A stretch of DNA of 64,000 nucleotides from Nematopogon swammerdamellus. Taxonomy: Eukaryota; Arthropoda; Insecta; Lepidoptera; Adelidae. Made by a program: the position numbers and the translations under genes. Shown piece after piece: positions 1 to 10,377 of this stretch. The notes under the pieces are model-generated. The model was not told the DNA's origin. It saw nothing but the letters and a program-made list of their open reading frames with translations, and did no database searches. Position 1 is the stretch's first letter, and every line of letters starts with the position of its first letter. The stretch covers positions 15,769,791 through 15,833,790 of the forward strand of contig OX336344.1 in the NCBI GenBank assembly GCA_946902875.1, written 5' to 3'.

Positions 1-67
1 GTCCGCACAGTCAGGAGTCAGGAGCACAGTGATACTGATACATATTGATACACCTTTGGGAATAGGT

Positions 68-118
68 ATAGTACCCCCGGCCCCCCCCCCCCCCCCCCCC
101 CGGCCCCCCCGACCGGGG
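68..118. repeat. Poly-C tract
   Basis: Nearly uninterrupted C run with a few GG interruptions, ending in ccgaccgggg. A long mononucleotide run of this kind is error-prone in assembly, so its length should not be trusted. Confidence 0.85.
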
Positions 119-157
119 TACCTTACTTTATAATATAAAGTTTATTTACTATATTAT

Positions 158-240
158 AGTGACAGAAAGTCTAGCGGTTATGGTACCATCATTGTGATGT
201 GAGAAGTCGGACGTTCAAATCCCAGGTGCCTATTATCAAA
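158..240 (+). repeat. tRNA-like SINE head (degenerate)
   Basis: The segment has a box A-like stretch (agtctagcggttatgg) and about 45 bp later a box B-like stretch (cgttcaaatccc), the spacing of an RNA polymerase III internal promoter. It does not fold into a clean tRNA and no acceptor stem closes. A tRNA-derived SINE remnant is more likely than a tRNA gene. The flanks to about 310 are A+T-rich. Confidence 0.4.
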
Positions 241-529
241 TGTAATTTAGGGATATATTTAGGGATAACTTAAATAAATGTCTACATATTTATAGGAAAT
301 TCAAATTATATAAAAAAAAGTTTATTACACATAAGTCGCACATAGGGTAATACGGAAATACTTATGGAATTTTCTGCCAGTCTACCCTTTCTCTGCCTAC
401 CTCTACCAGGGCAGGTAGAAAAAGGTATTAAATACATACACACCGTATGTAATTTTACAAACACTTATTGATTATTCGTATTTTAATATGCGTATTATTA
501 TATAATATTAACACTTATGTTAAGGTAAT

Positions 530-1130
530 GTTTGCGCGGGTGCTTGGTGACTCCCGCACCGCGCCCGCTGCCGCTGTCAACAATAATGCCATTCCCTCTA
601 TATAAACTTTAAAATAGTTTCATGCTGTATATACAAAATTATTATCTACTTCACAATTATGTTGAATTTTATTGAACTTTACGTTCCGGAGTAATCGCCT
701 CGGACATTGCGTGTGACAGACGGACGGACTGACGGACGGACAGATCAGTCGTGGTGACATTTCACCTAGTCCCTTCCTTGTCTCTCCAATATGCCTACCT
801 CACCGCCTGAAGAGATCAGCACCACGCTGCCTCCGCCGCGCCATCACGCCTCGCCGCTGCGTCGAGCAGCTGAACGCAGTCAGTGAATACTACAATATAT
901 TATAATCTTAAATTAACCTCCGCCGCTGGACCTACGTTGTCCAAAGTAACCCGCTCGCACACAGTTCATCGCCGCGAGTGTCATCTCGCAAGGATGCTGC
1001 TGGAGACGATCCTCTTCGCGTGGTGGCCACCCGCTTCGCTGCGCAGCGCCGCGGATATCCATCAGGGGGTGGGTCCTGGACAAGTTCCTTTCCTCCCCTG
1101 GTGTGGTGTTCAACAACTTTGGAAGTTTTC
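530..1130 (+). other. GC-rich segment, promoter- or LTR-like
   Basis: A markedly G+C- and CpG-rich stretch in A+T-rich DNA. It contains a TATA-like ctctatataaac at about 596 and a short ORF from the ATG at about 791 (MPTSPPEEISTTLPPPRHH, about 31 codons). It could be the 5' end of an LTR element (LTR plus start of a gag-like ORF) or a host promoter with a first exon. No matching second LTR was found in the window, and other ORFs here run on both strands without recognisable domains. Bases 1130-1525 hold nothing I can identify. Confidence 0.3.
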
Positions 1131-1527
1131 TGGCTAGAAACATCCATTCATAATCACAGAGGAAAGATGACAAAATATCAAAGAGAAAATCAATACTCCG
1201 CACGGACAATTAAATTTCCCACCCTGCTTTGTAACTGTAAACTATATATTTCGTATAAGTATTTCCGCACATTTCCGACATAACATTCTGTTCGTATTAA
1301 GTTATGTATGCGTTAAGATAACTTAGCCACGCTCTACTCGGTAGAATCGAACGTCGGATTGTGGGCAAAAAGAATACGCGATTATTCTCCGAGCAAGTTT
1401 CATGATAGTGATGGATGTGCGTGGGGCCTTACTGTGAGCTGATGTAGAGTTAGGGAATGGCTAGACACTGACGTGTAATCCTAAAATGTTATTTGGAAAA
1501 TTAACAGCGTTTTGCAACAAACTATTG

Positions 1528-1915
1528 TGCGGGCCGAGTGGTTTGGGCATCGGCTTCTCATGCGAGGGGTTCGAGGTTCGAATGCGGTCGGCGTGTACCA
1601 TGAGTTTTTTCTGGCAAAAAAATTTACGTGCATACGTAAACCTGCTGCTTCACCGTTCGTAACCAGTGTAAAACTGTAGGTCCCTTCCCTTGCCACTTCT
1701 AGGTGGTAGGCTAAAATTGTAGCCTACTGGGTTGGTACCACCGTACTGGACGTAAGATGGCCGTATAGCAGCTTCGGTTGTGATCTCCTCTCGTCCAGTA
1801 TAGCCAGCAATTCAAGGAGGTCTCCGGTATGGCACCTACCTTCTCGTGATATTGGCTGATCGGAGCATGTGCTTTGGCCCCTCCGAGTCAGCCACCCATA
1901 CCGGATTACATAAAA
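1528..1915 (+). repeat. SINE family S1, copy 1 (full length)
   Basis: Full-length copy of a tRNA-derived SINE. The head (gggccgagtggtttgggc, then ggttcgaatgc about 40 bp later) resembles a tRNA-Ser/Leu type gene with box A and box B. It is followed by a body (aaaactgtaggtcccttccc, then aggtggtagg and ttggtaccaccg) and a tail ending gccacccataccggattaca plus an A-rich run. Other copies are at 4300, 19715 (minus) and 54790. The non-autonomous element would depend on LINE machinery for movement. Confidence 0.8.
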
Positions 1916-1995
1916 ATATATATATATATATATATATTAAAACAGTATGCTTTAATAGTTTGCAACTGCGTTTCATCTCATCGCGAACCCGAAAA

Positions 1996-2410
1996 AAATC
2001 GAACCCTAGAGTTGAAGGCGGTGCTAAAGAAGGCTAACAAATCACAAAGGATATCATCCACTCATGTTTTCTTTCATGCATCATATTTGCTTGTTTTAGC
2101 ACCGCCTTCAACTCTAGGGTTCGATTTTTTTTTATTTCATACATTTTTGAAGGCGGTTTTTATATTTTTTTAAATAGTTTTTTATATCACAGTTTGTTTT
2201 AGTATTTTTTTGCTATTAATGTACGCGGAGGAATTCCGCCTCGCTTTCCAATCCGATCTTGACGAAATGGGACCACACGGGAAGCACCAGCTTTCAAATA
2301 AAAAAGAATCATCGAAATCGGTTCACCCAGTCGAAAGCTCTGAGGTAACAAACATAAAAAAACAGTCGAATTGAGAACGTCCTCCTTTTTTTCGAAGTCG
2401 GTTAAAAAGG
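1996..2410. repeat. Family P repeat with internal hairpin
   Basis: Two inverted copies of atcgaaccctagagttgaag (1998-2036 and 2096-2132) enclose about 60 bp and form a strong hairpin. The sequence continues through atttcatacatttttgaagg to gaagtcggttaaaa at about 2407. The same order occurs at 49578-50006, where the hairpin arms are much longer. The aaccgacttc / gaagtcggtt end is a common lepidopteran repeat terminus and recurs at 23883, 52924 and 56690. The left boundary abuts the (TA)n tail after the S1 copy. Confidence 0.65.
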
Positions 2411-2514
2411 CTGCACAGCATTAAACTCGCCTTTTGTGTTCCATGTTTCATGGTGCATAATAAACATATTTTGTGAAATGTTCACAACGTGTTCACAACG
2501 TGATTTTTTTTCAG

Positions 2515-2575
2515 TTCAAGTTTCTGATGATGCAGATATGTCTATACCTATAGAACAATTTCTACAAAAAAGTAA
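2515..2575 (+). CDS. Internal coding exon of an unidentified host gene
   Basis: A short exon-like segment. It follows a run of eight T then CAG (acceptor ending at 2514) and stops at one of two overlapping donors, GTAAGT at 2572 or GTAAAA at 2576. The frame that ignores the first two bases is open and reads QVSDDADMSIPIEQFLQK. With the second donor the leftover AA joins the first G of the exon at 2671 and the frame continues without a stop. With the stronger GTAAGT donor an alternative acceptor after 2660 (ctaag) would also keep frame. I do not recognise the protein. It is acidic, then hydrophobic, with no visible domain. No upstream exon of this gene is evident from 1 to 2514, so the rest probably lies left of the window. 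The splice signals and the joined open frame make this more than a chance ORF, but transcript evidence is lacking. Confidence 0.5.
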
Positions 2576-2670
2576 GTAAAAAGATATAAATCAATTATCG
2601 GTGTTTTATATGCTGTATTGGCAATATAAATAATCAAACCTAATATATGACCATTCTAAGCCTTTCATAG

Positions 2671-2890
2671 GTCTCAATCCCTTATCGCGCTAGCACTGTC
2701 CGGCCTCCCAGATTCGTCCGTGGCGGTAGAGAGAAAAGGAGGCTGTTATCGCGTCCCCCGGGAGGAGTTCTTAGCGCTAGAGCCTTCGGAGCCACGGTCC
2801 GACAATAGAAGATCCGTGATAAGGTTAAGAGGATTTGGTTCAGTCCGTTACAAAAGGGCATATGTCACGGAACTGCAGGAAAACGTTTAG
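2671..2890 (+). CDS. Terminal coding exon of the same unidentified host gene
   Basis: An open frame of 72 codons preceded by a good acceptor (cctttcatag at 2661-2670) and ended by TAG at 2888-2890. The segment is clearly richer in G+C than its surroundings and has codon-like composition, whereas the flanks are A+T-rich. The peptide starts SQSLIALALSG, contains a basic stretch (SDNRRSVIRLRG), and ends in VTELQENV. It is polar and charged in its second half, with no signal peptide or membrane segment. An AATAAA polyadenylation signal occurs at about 3145, which suits a 250-nt 3' UTR. A transposon origin seems less likely because no repeat shared with the rest of the window overlaps it. I cannot name the family. 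Exon phase with the preceding exon is consistent under one of two donor choices. Confidence 0.55.
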
Positions 2891-3144
2891 GTAAAATTGC
2901 TGTGGAAGTATTAACTTGTCAAACAGAATAGTATTCATTGTTTTAAACTTACATAACATATTATACAGTGTGATTTTTTTATATGGCAAATCATAGTCTT
3001 TCATGTTTTTTATTTATATTGAAGAATATATTTTATGATTTTGTGAGTGTGTCGATAAATCGTTCTCGCCAAGATTTTGAAGGTTATAATAAAAGTTGAT
3101 ATAATAATCATTCCTTCTACTAAAAAATCATGAACTTTAACCTA

Positions 3145-3150
3145 ATAAAG
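3145..3150 (+). terminator. Candidate polyadenylation signal AATAAA
   Basis: AATAAA lies about 255 bp after the stop codon of the terminal exon at 2671-2890, in A+T-rich DNA. The motif is common by chance in this background, so its role is inferred from position only. Confidence 0.35.
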
Positions 3151-3159
3151 CACACGAGC

Positions 3160-3600
3160 GAAAATCATTAGAAAAATTCATCCCGACCAGGATTCATTTT
3201 TGCATTTTTCTAATAAAAATATATATAAAGCGAGTACGTGCTTAGTACTAACATATAAAGATAAATATATTATTAAAAACCTCAAGTCAACTTCTAGTGT
3301 CCGATGCCAAATACGACTTCGGTGAAGACAGCATAAGGTTCAACAATGAACCGTGCAAGTTGACTGTTCGCAAAAATTATGCGACATCATGAAGGTGCAA
3401 TAGAACGAAAATTTGGAGATAATACTTACGTCACGGTCCGGTGGCGTAGTTGGTTATCGCGTTGGCGGCTCAAGCCCATAAGACCCAAGTTCGAATCCTG
3501 GCCGGGATGTATTTATTGCAATGATTTTCGCTTTGCATTTTTCAAATAAAAATATATATAAAGCGATTACGTGCTTAGTACTAACATATAAACATAAAAA
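3160..3600 (+). repeat. SINE-like repeat with tRNA-like head and duplicated tail
   Basis: A tRNA-like head at about 3435-3510 has ggtggcgtagttggtt (box A-like) and agttcgaatcctgg (box B-like), followed by a tail (aaaatatatataaagcg, acgtgcttagtactaacata) up to 3600. The same tail lies in direct orientation at 3200-3265. Between them, 3165-3198 is an inverted copy of 3490-3530. The arrangement suggests two related copies, one rearranged. The acceptor stem does not close cleanly, so I do not call it a tRNA gene. Confidence 0.55.
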
Positions 3601-3605
3601 TAATA

Positions 3606-3870
3606 TTAGCTTTTACCCGCGGCTTCGCTCGCTGTAGACTCGATTTAACAGCAAATCCGATTTAAACGCAAATATGATAAACTATCGTTTCTCTTGTATT
3701 CTCCCTCTCTCCCTCCCTCCCTCCCTCTCCCCCCTTCTTACCCCCACCCCTCCTCCCAACCACCCGTTTTCTCTCCCTTCCCTCCCTTTCTACCCACTCC
3801 TTCCCCAACCATTGATATCAAGGGAAAATAAAAATAAATTCTGGAAATAGCTTTACATACATTTTTTTTT
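3606..3870 (+). mobile_element. Helitron-like end (ctagc...cccgcggcttcg family)
   Basis: Begins with agcttttacccgcggcttcg, the terminus of a widespread lepidopteran helitron-like family. It is followed by a segment (atccgatttaaacgcaaata) and a long pyrimidine tract (ccctccctccctc). The same order appears inverted at 58680-58883. No Rep/helicase coding sequence is present, so it is a non-autonomous fragment. Bases 3870-4265 hold only unique sequence. Confidence 0.6.
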
Positions 3871-4267
3871 TAGTGTAATTTATCGACATATCACTGATTA
3901 GGTCGCAGCACTAGCGCATTCCTCAGAGCTGCATTCAGATCGTACGCGTACAGTATACAGGTAGTTTGCGTTTACCTTCTTCATAACTGAACTGCCTACT
4001 GAACGCAGCACTATATGGAGGTAGTAGGTATATCATAGGAAACATCCAAATTTATTCCTGTTTTCGCAAAAGAAAGAGGATGACATTTCTACTCGTACGG
4101 CACTGAAGGCTTTGTCCAGCTGACGCGCATCAATGAAATCTGAAACAGCCAAACTTCTCATGCGTTCCGACTTATTCTCACTCGACACAATAATGGAGAT
4201 AAAATACCCAGAAGCGCCATTGACGTTAAGATAAGTTAAAACTTTGTTTTTATTATAAGCGCCACAT

Positions 4268-4778
4268 GTGGCGTCGAGCCACCCATAAAGTGTCTAACGA
4301 CGGGTGGTCGAGTGGTTTGGGCGTTAGCTTCTCTTGCGAGAGGTCCAAGGTTCGAATCCGGTCGGCGTGTACCAATGAGTTTTTTCTGATGGAAAAAAAT
4401 CGTGCAAAAAAAACCTACACCTGCTGCTTCGCCGTTCGGAACCGGTGTAAAACTGTAGGTCCCTTCCCTTGCCCCTTATTAGGTGGTAGGATCAAATTGT
4501 AGCCGACTGGGTTGCTACCACCGTACAGGATATAAGATGGACGCATAGCAGCCTCGTTTGTGTTCTCCTCTAGTCAGCCAGCAATCCAGGGAAGTCTCCG
4601 GTATGGCAACTACCTTCTAGGAAATTGGATGGTCGGAGCGCTTTGGTCCCACCGACTCAGCCACCCATAACGGATTATAGGTATAAAAATAATTACGACG
4701 CCCATGGAGATTCTGTCGTATGAGGGGGTTGCGAATGCCATGCCGGCCTGACAGGTACCTATTAGCGCCTCTGTTGAA
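4268..4778 (+). repeat. R3 repeat split by a SINE S1 insertion
   Basis: The left part is gagccacccataaagtgtct at 4275-4299. The right part resumes at about 4697 with acgacgcccatggagattct and runs through gcgaatgccatgccggcctg to about 4778. In unbroken relatives (38980, 6290) these halves are contiguous. The sequence acgac occurs on both sides of the inserted S1 and is probably its target-site duplication. Confidence 0.65.
4300..4696 (+). repeat. SINE family S1, copy 2 (nested in R3)
   Basis: Full-length S1 with tRNA-Ser/Leu-like head (gtggtcgagtggtttggg and ggttcgaatccgg), body (actgtaggtcccttccc) and tail (gccacccataacggattata). It interrupts R3, so it inserted later than that repeat. Confidence 0.8.
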
Positions 4779-4859
4779 GGATTGAATTTATTGATATACT
4801 TACTAATAATACGTACATACCCTTGGATAGGTCAACTATGTATATTAATCGAATCTCAA

Positions 4860-5385
4860 ACATACAAAGGTATTTTTTATTTTATTTATTTTGGAAAAAC
4901 AAACAGACATGTACATAAAATAAAAAACAATAGCAAACATAATAACAAAGAATAAATACATGCCCAGCAGCTTTTTTCACAAAGAAGATTATAGAGGGAC
5001 ATTACAATTTTACTTATTTAAAAACTAGTAACAATAAACCTACCTAAAGAAAAGAAATCATGAGAGAAAAAGGCAAAGGCAAATACACAGCATACAAAAC
5101 AGCAAATTACGATTATAATGAGGAGCAGCAACCACACACACAGGTAAGAGAGTAGGTGATAGATAAAAAGAGAAGAAAATAACATACTTATCACATACAC
5201 AGAGAAAGAATAGATAAATGTTTTATTATAATAGGTACAATGATGTATGTAAGTAAGGTAGGTAAAAAGGACTGTAAGAAATTTCTAAGGGATAAGTCTG
5301 CCTTTGCACCTTATGTAAATGTTCTAATGTGCTTGTTACTGTTGAATGTTTCTTGGAACAATAAAACATTTTCTATTCTATTCAA
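4860..5385. repeat. LINE 3'-tail fragments and A-rich DNA
   Basis: 4860-5220 is an A-rich tract resembling a minus-oriented LINE tail. 5268-5385 is a plus-strand LINE 3' UTR with gggataagtctgcctttgc and caataaaacattttctattc, related to 18884, 34222 and (minus) 50453. ORFs read here are low complexity. Bases 5385-5935 have no match I recognise; overlapping ORFs on both strands of similar length look fortuitous. Confidence 0.5.
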
Positions 5386-5934
5386 TAAATCTTTGTAGTT
5401 AGACCTATCAGAAAAAAAATTTGATTTTGCTCTCAGCCGTGTTTTCGATAGACTGTAGGTTACTAAAATACTGTAATGTACTTTGTGTAATCGGACGGCA
5501 TAGACAAATTGTGACAAGTTCGTGTGCAATTTTACTTCCATAAGAATACTCAACAAACAATATTGCCACAACAATGCCGCTTTTGCGTATGACTTTCTTT
5601 GCCTGCCACATAATATTGACTGTCCAAGTTCAGGACCACCGAGAAGTTGTACGATTTTTCTCGGCAAAGCCCGCACAGCGCTGATATTTGATTTTATCAC
5701 GCTCGGCCTCCGGCCTCATTACATTGGCACCCAGCAAAAAGTTACTTTTCCCGCAATTAGTGTAGTAGTTGTTGGGGAACTATTTCAGGGAATTATTAAT
5801 CGGCGTGTGTCCGACTGCGAGGTCTGAGGTTCGAGGCCATCTGGCAAATAATTGAAAAGGGTGGAAGGGTTATCAACTCTTGCTGTAGATACAAATTTAA
5901 CGTTCTACAAAAAGGGAAATACAACCTGTAAGAA

Positions 5935-6284
5935 CATACAGTGTGCCCACTCTTGTGGGCTCACGTATCTTTTTCAACAAGCGTATAGAATATCCCCACT
6001 GTATCTCTCCTCGTGTATGTCGTAAAAGGCGACTAAGGGATATGACTCCCTTCCTATATTACTAGGTGGTAGGGTTTAACCCGCCCGGGTTGGTACCACC
6101 GCACTGAATGAAAGGTCGGTCGAAACGGCTATGTAAATAGTTTGTGTTTTCCGTCCAGTTCAGTGTAGCCGGCACGACCGAGGGGAAGTACTGACGTGGC
6201 ACCAAGTTCACCCGGTGTTATGGGCTGACATCGCGGATGTTGTAGGTGATGTAGCCAACCGTGTCAGTTTCCATAAAAAAAAAA
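5935..6284 (+). repeat. SINE family S2 copy with a T-family head
   Basis: The body and tail are S2 (ctaggtggtagggtttaac, ggttggtaccaccgcactg, ccgtccagttcagtgtagcc, then gatgtagccaaccgtgtcag and an A run). The head, however, is tatctctcctcgtgtatgtc then gtaaaaggcgactaagggat, which matches (inverted) the T family at 20260 and 60040. It is therefore a chimera of two families. Confidence 0.7.
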
Positions 6285-6287
6285 AAA

Positions 6288-6400
6288 AGTAGGTGTCTAA
6301 CGATTTCCATGGACATTCTGCGATACACGGGGATTGCGAATGCCTTGCAGGCCTGCCAGGAGTCTTTTCACGCCACTTTTGAAAACCCACAGGCTGTATT
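6288..6400 (+). repeat. R3 repeat fragment
   Basis: Contains gtgtctaacgatttccatgg, gatacacggggattgcgaat and gccaggagtcttttcacgcc, as at 4697 and 38990. It follows directly on the A tail of the preceding S2. Bases 6400-7160 are A+T-rich with nothing recognised. Confidence 0.6.
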
Positions 6401-7162
6401 TTCATAATATTTAAATTGTTTAATCAGTTGTTTAAAATTAAATGTCGAATTTCAAATCTTATTAAATTAGTTAGTTCAATAATTATAATAATTTTTATTA
6501 GGAATTATTTGGATTGTTAAATCGTACTTTAAATTTGTTTTGTGTGTGTATACTTATGATTTGGACGATAGACATAAATATAAATACTTGTTATTATATC
6601 GCAGAAATTATAGAAACTAACGGGGGGACCGAAAGACCATGCACCCGTTATTGTAATTTTAATTGCTGTAGTGTTCCAAATAAAAGAATAAAATAAAAAT
6701 AAAATAATAGAGACTTAGCCCCGCAAAATTTCAGCACTTCTAGCCCTTTGACCTATTTGGCAGCCGGTGAGTTTGCGGCGTGGAGGCCGAGAGTTGGTCC
6801 GGGGTTTGGGGAGCGGTGTGTGCAGATAATTGCGTTAGTCAGAAGTCGGCGGTTTTGCTAACTTGTAATAATGTTTGATTGATCCTGAGGTTAAATGTTT
6901 CTGGGTAAATATTCGCTGGGGATAGTATGAGACTGTGAAAACATTGTTATATGGAAATTTTAGTACTAAAGTGCTTACTAAGTTATTAAACTCATAACCT
7001 GAGGTGTAACTTTGGAACTCCGTAACTTTGAAATTGTAGTGACAAACTGTATTTGAAACCACTCGCTGTTGATGTTCAGTTTTAAACTATTTAGACATTT
7101 CGATTCAAACGTATGGCTCAAACATAAATATCGACTGTCATTTGCATTACTCGATATTTTTA

Positions 7163-7275
7163 GGGCTCCGTATCCGGTACGGGACCCTATTACTAAGCCT
7201 ACGCCGTCTGTCTGTCTGTCCGTCCGTCCGTCCGACGTGAAAATTGAAGATAAAATAATAATAAAAATACTTACA
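7163..7275 (+). repeat. Family A repeat, 5' fragment
   Basis: Starts ttagggctccgtatccggta, then gggaccctattactaagcct and a (CTGT/CCGT)n run. This is the left part of a recurrent lepidopteran repeat seen more fully at 37674 and 56970; the right part is lost. Confidence 0.7.
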
Positions 7276-7463
7276 CACCTAAGCTAAGCACGCTATGAAA
7301 GAGAAGGTTGTCAATGTTTGAATATTTAGTAACACCTTCGCCAACAATGTCGAATAAACTCCATCAGGACTTTTCCTCCAGACGATTGGGAGGGGGAAAA
7401 CTCTCAAATAGTCGAAGATGTAATGTGAATACAATTTGTTTTCCTTTGATCTTTCTCTAGCCG

Positions 7464-7571
7464 ACGCGTTCTCGCCGACTCCACGCGTGTCGTGCGAGGA
7501 AACGCTTTTACGAGTATTGTTCGAGTTTTTCGCGTCACGAAAATCATTTTCAGGCGACAATTTTGTAGATA
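7464..7571 (+). other. Weak exon-like segment
   Basis: A pyrimidine-rich acceptor (gatctttctctag) precedes about 35 open codons (PTRSRRLHACRARKRF and on) ending in TAG, with CpG-rich composition. An open frame also runs on the other strand. This is not enough for a gene call. The rest of 7275-8475 is A+T-rich unique DNA. Confidence 0.15.
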
Positions 7572-8475
7572 TTGATATTGTTTTTGTTGTTCTGTGGGTT
7601 CGGTGTCAGCCGCAGCGACTGCTTATATACTTACGAGTAGAAGCCTACTTTATTCCTATATATGTTTTAGGGATTATCCTGTAGGTACTCGGATTAATTA
7701 TCAGTTGATTAATTTAGTTTAATACATTGCCACAAAATATTCTTGTTCGCCTGCACGTACCTCTCTCAAATCCCAATGGAGAGAGGATAGAATGCATCAC
7801 GGCATTAAGCTCGCTTAATTTGCCTAATTTGTATAAATTTGTGTTCATATATGCCTACATACATACTTTTATTTCTTTCGTTGAAAGATTTTATTTAAAA
7901 TCAAGGTATTAAAACTATTCCGTATTTATAATTGCATAACTTTGCATTATTATTTTAAAAATAATGGACAATTTTTATTTTTTATTTTAATAAGTCATTT
8001 TCCTTCAAATTAAATTTTAAGCAGAAGCGGCGGTGGTTTTGACGTTCGCCGAAGTGGGAAAAATCCTGCGGTTATAACGAATAGTATATCATTCAATTAA
8101 TTAATACAGTAAAAATTGCTTGCAGTAATTTAAAAGGTAATTTATGTTTTCAATCGTTACAAGATAAATTAATTCTGCTGTTCCTGATTATTCGACGCTA
8201 CAACGATTAATTTTAAATATATTAAAACAATAATAAATATTTATATTATCAAAAGATCTAGACTATAGAGAATATAGAATTTTCTTTTTCTTTTACGCAA
8301 ATACTCGTAGTATAGATGGGCCAAATCTATCTCACGTCGCGAAACCACCATCAGAAAGGCACCGTAACGGAAGATTTGTGGAGCTTGGATTGAAAATATC
8401 CGTTTTATTTAAAGAACAAGCAACAAGGATAGTATAGGTCAGATTTGGAGACAATATGAACTGAAAAATACGTAG

Positions 8476-8702
8476 AGTGTTTTCATTTTACGAAGGCACG
8501 AGGGGTACGAAGTAAAAAGTGGTGCGAGAGGCGACCGCGCGGAGCTCAGTAGAGAACGAACTCGGTGCCCGGTCGGTACACACGTTCTACACGTCTCCGC
8601 ATCGCTCCGTCGAACCGAGTCGTTCCCTACTTACTGAGCTCCGCGCGGTCTCACACCACTTCCTACCTCATACCTCTCGTGCCTTCGTAAAATGAAAACA
8701 CT
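8476..8702. mobile_element. Foldback MITE, 227 bp
   Basis: Terminal inverted repeats agtgttttcattttacgaag at 8476 and its complement ending at 8702. The inner part (ccgcgcggagctcagtag against ctactta-ctgagctccgcgcgg) also folds, so the whole element is one long hairpin. The flanks share only weak similarity (aatacgtag / aatacctgt), so the target duplication is unclear. No coding capacity. Bases 8703-9660 hold unique DNA without recognised features. Confidence 0.7.
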
Positions 8703-9663
8703 AATACCTGTACTCGCGTCAGAATTTTTGTCAACGCACGTTAACAACGCTTAACAATAATTACGCAGCAGAACTAATGTTTGTAAATAGTAAATACAAA
8801 GGAACTTGCTCTCCACAATATACTCAGATATCTCAGGCACTTGTATGTGGCTGCTAACCAATGCTTGACATTTACATTTTCAGAGCTAAAGAGAGAATCT
8901 GGGTCGAATTGTACATAGGGATATCACGGATTCCACGGAGAATTATTTGCCGAGCGGATATCACAGTGCTCAGAGATGTGTGTGCGTAGCCTTAACTCTA
9001 TCATTACAGGGGACTGGCGTGTGGACGCAGTTTTGCTCGTGTAACATTTTGTTTCCAAAAACTGTTGTAACAAGTTAATCGCAAAGTCGGGAATATAGGA
9101 ATTTCCACTTTGAATAACGTGCCAATGACACGAAAAGGATAAATCTACGATACGATACTCGTAAATGTACTTTACATTTAGAGTCCGTCTCACGAAAGAA
9201 GTCCCGCAGACGCGGCGCTACGGTCATACACTTCGTCTCAAGTCGAAGTCTAGATATGCACTTTACAAAGTATGTAATTCTTGACTTTTTGGAATAGGCC
9301 TAGCAAAACAATTTTTTTTTTCAACATAGCTACACAGATGTATGGATAATACTTATCTTATAAAATTGTGTTGGCGTTTTAAGAATGAAGATTTTGGTGC
9401 GGATGTTGAAGCGTACTGAGAAAATGAAAATGGGCACGCAAGTTTTCCCCTTTTCACAGCGCCATCCTTTAGAAGGCTGTGTTAAACTTAGCAAATTCGT
9501 AAGAATACTTAGCACCATCTAAGCGGCTTCAACGCCGCCGTCTTCACACCCAAGATGTTTTAAGGTACTTAAAAAAACGCATTTATGCAGTTCTTGCTTT
9601 TATATTTTACTTTTTACTAGAAGAAATAATATTAGTTCTTTAATTATTTAATCTTCTTTTTTA

Positions 9664-9790
9664 TAGACCACCGGCACGGGTGGCTGTGCTCAAAAGTTTA
9701 GAAGAAGATCAGACATAGCCAATAACACCACTCCTGCAAAACCACGATCAGAGAGGCGTAATACCAGCTACAAGGCGGACAAAAAGGTCG
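9664..9790 (-). pseudogene. LINE 3'-end fragment (minus)
   Basis: Shows the inverted 3' tail of the Jockey/CR1-like LINE group seen at 36424 and 39675: ggcacgggtggctgtgctca, then gcaaaaccacgatcagagag and an ataccagct stretch. Strongly diverged. Bases 9790-10375 are A+T-rich with nothing recognised. Confidence 0.4.
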
Positions 9791-10377
9791 TTGTCTAATT
9801 TTTCTTGTCATGCGACAGGTGTCATTGTGTCAGGTGTCAGGTGTCACTGTCCAGGAAAACCATTGCGGTCATAAATGACGATTTATTGTCATATTTTTTT
9901 ATAAATACAGCATTTATTGACAATCTCTAATACTACAGTAATACCTACAGGATAGCACCTATTTACAATTTTCCTTTCACCATATATTAATAATTGTCAA
10001 ATGAATATAAATATGTATTTCAGGGCGGTACACCATAGAATTTTTTTTTTTAATAGGAGTTTAAAAACCATACTTAAAGCCTAAACCTACACCAAACAGT
10101 GTCGAAAAAGAATTATTACGAATTTCCGCTAAATCTATCTTGCTTGTCTGTTTTGTATAGTCTTCCCACATAGACTTACATAGTTTCTACCACGTAATTA
10201 TTTCCATTGTGAACGAATAGGAAATTGCTCTTCTCCTCCCCTCCATTACATCAATTCCTTGCCTCAATACGTGTATGTAGGTATACTCATTGCGACGAAT
10301 ATTGGAGAGTACGAGAGCTTGGGAGCCCATTTTACTTTCACTCGGATGAATATTGCCGAGTGGAATATTTTTATTTT

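Noticed and set aside
68..118. Telomeric or G-quadruplex feature
   Set aside because: Simple poly-C with no telomeric unit (TTAGG in Lepidoptera); length probably unreliable.
3435..3510. tRNA gene (box A and box B with tRNA spacing)
   Set aside because: The acceptor stem does not close over seven pairs and the sequence continues into a repeat tail; a SINE head fits better. The same applies to 158-240 and the S1 heads.
5311..5827. 129-codon minus ORF and 101-codon plus ORF
   Set aside because: They overlap each other, partly cover a LINE tail, and show no domain or splice signal.
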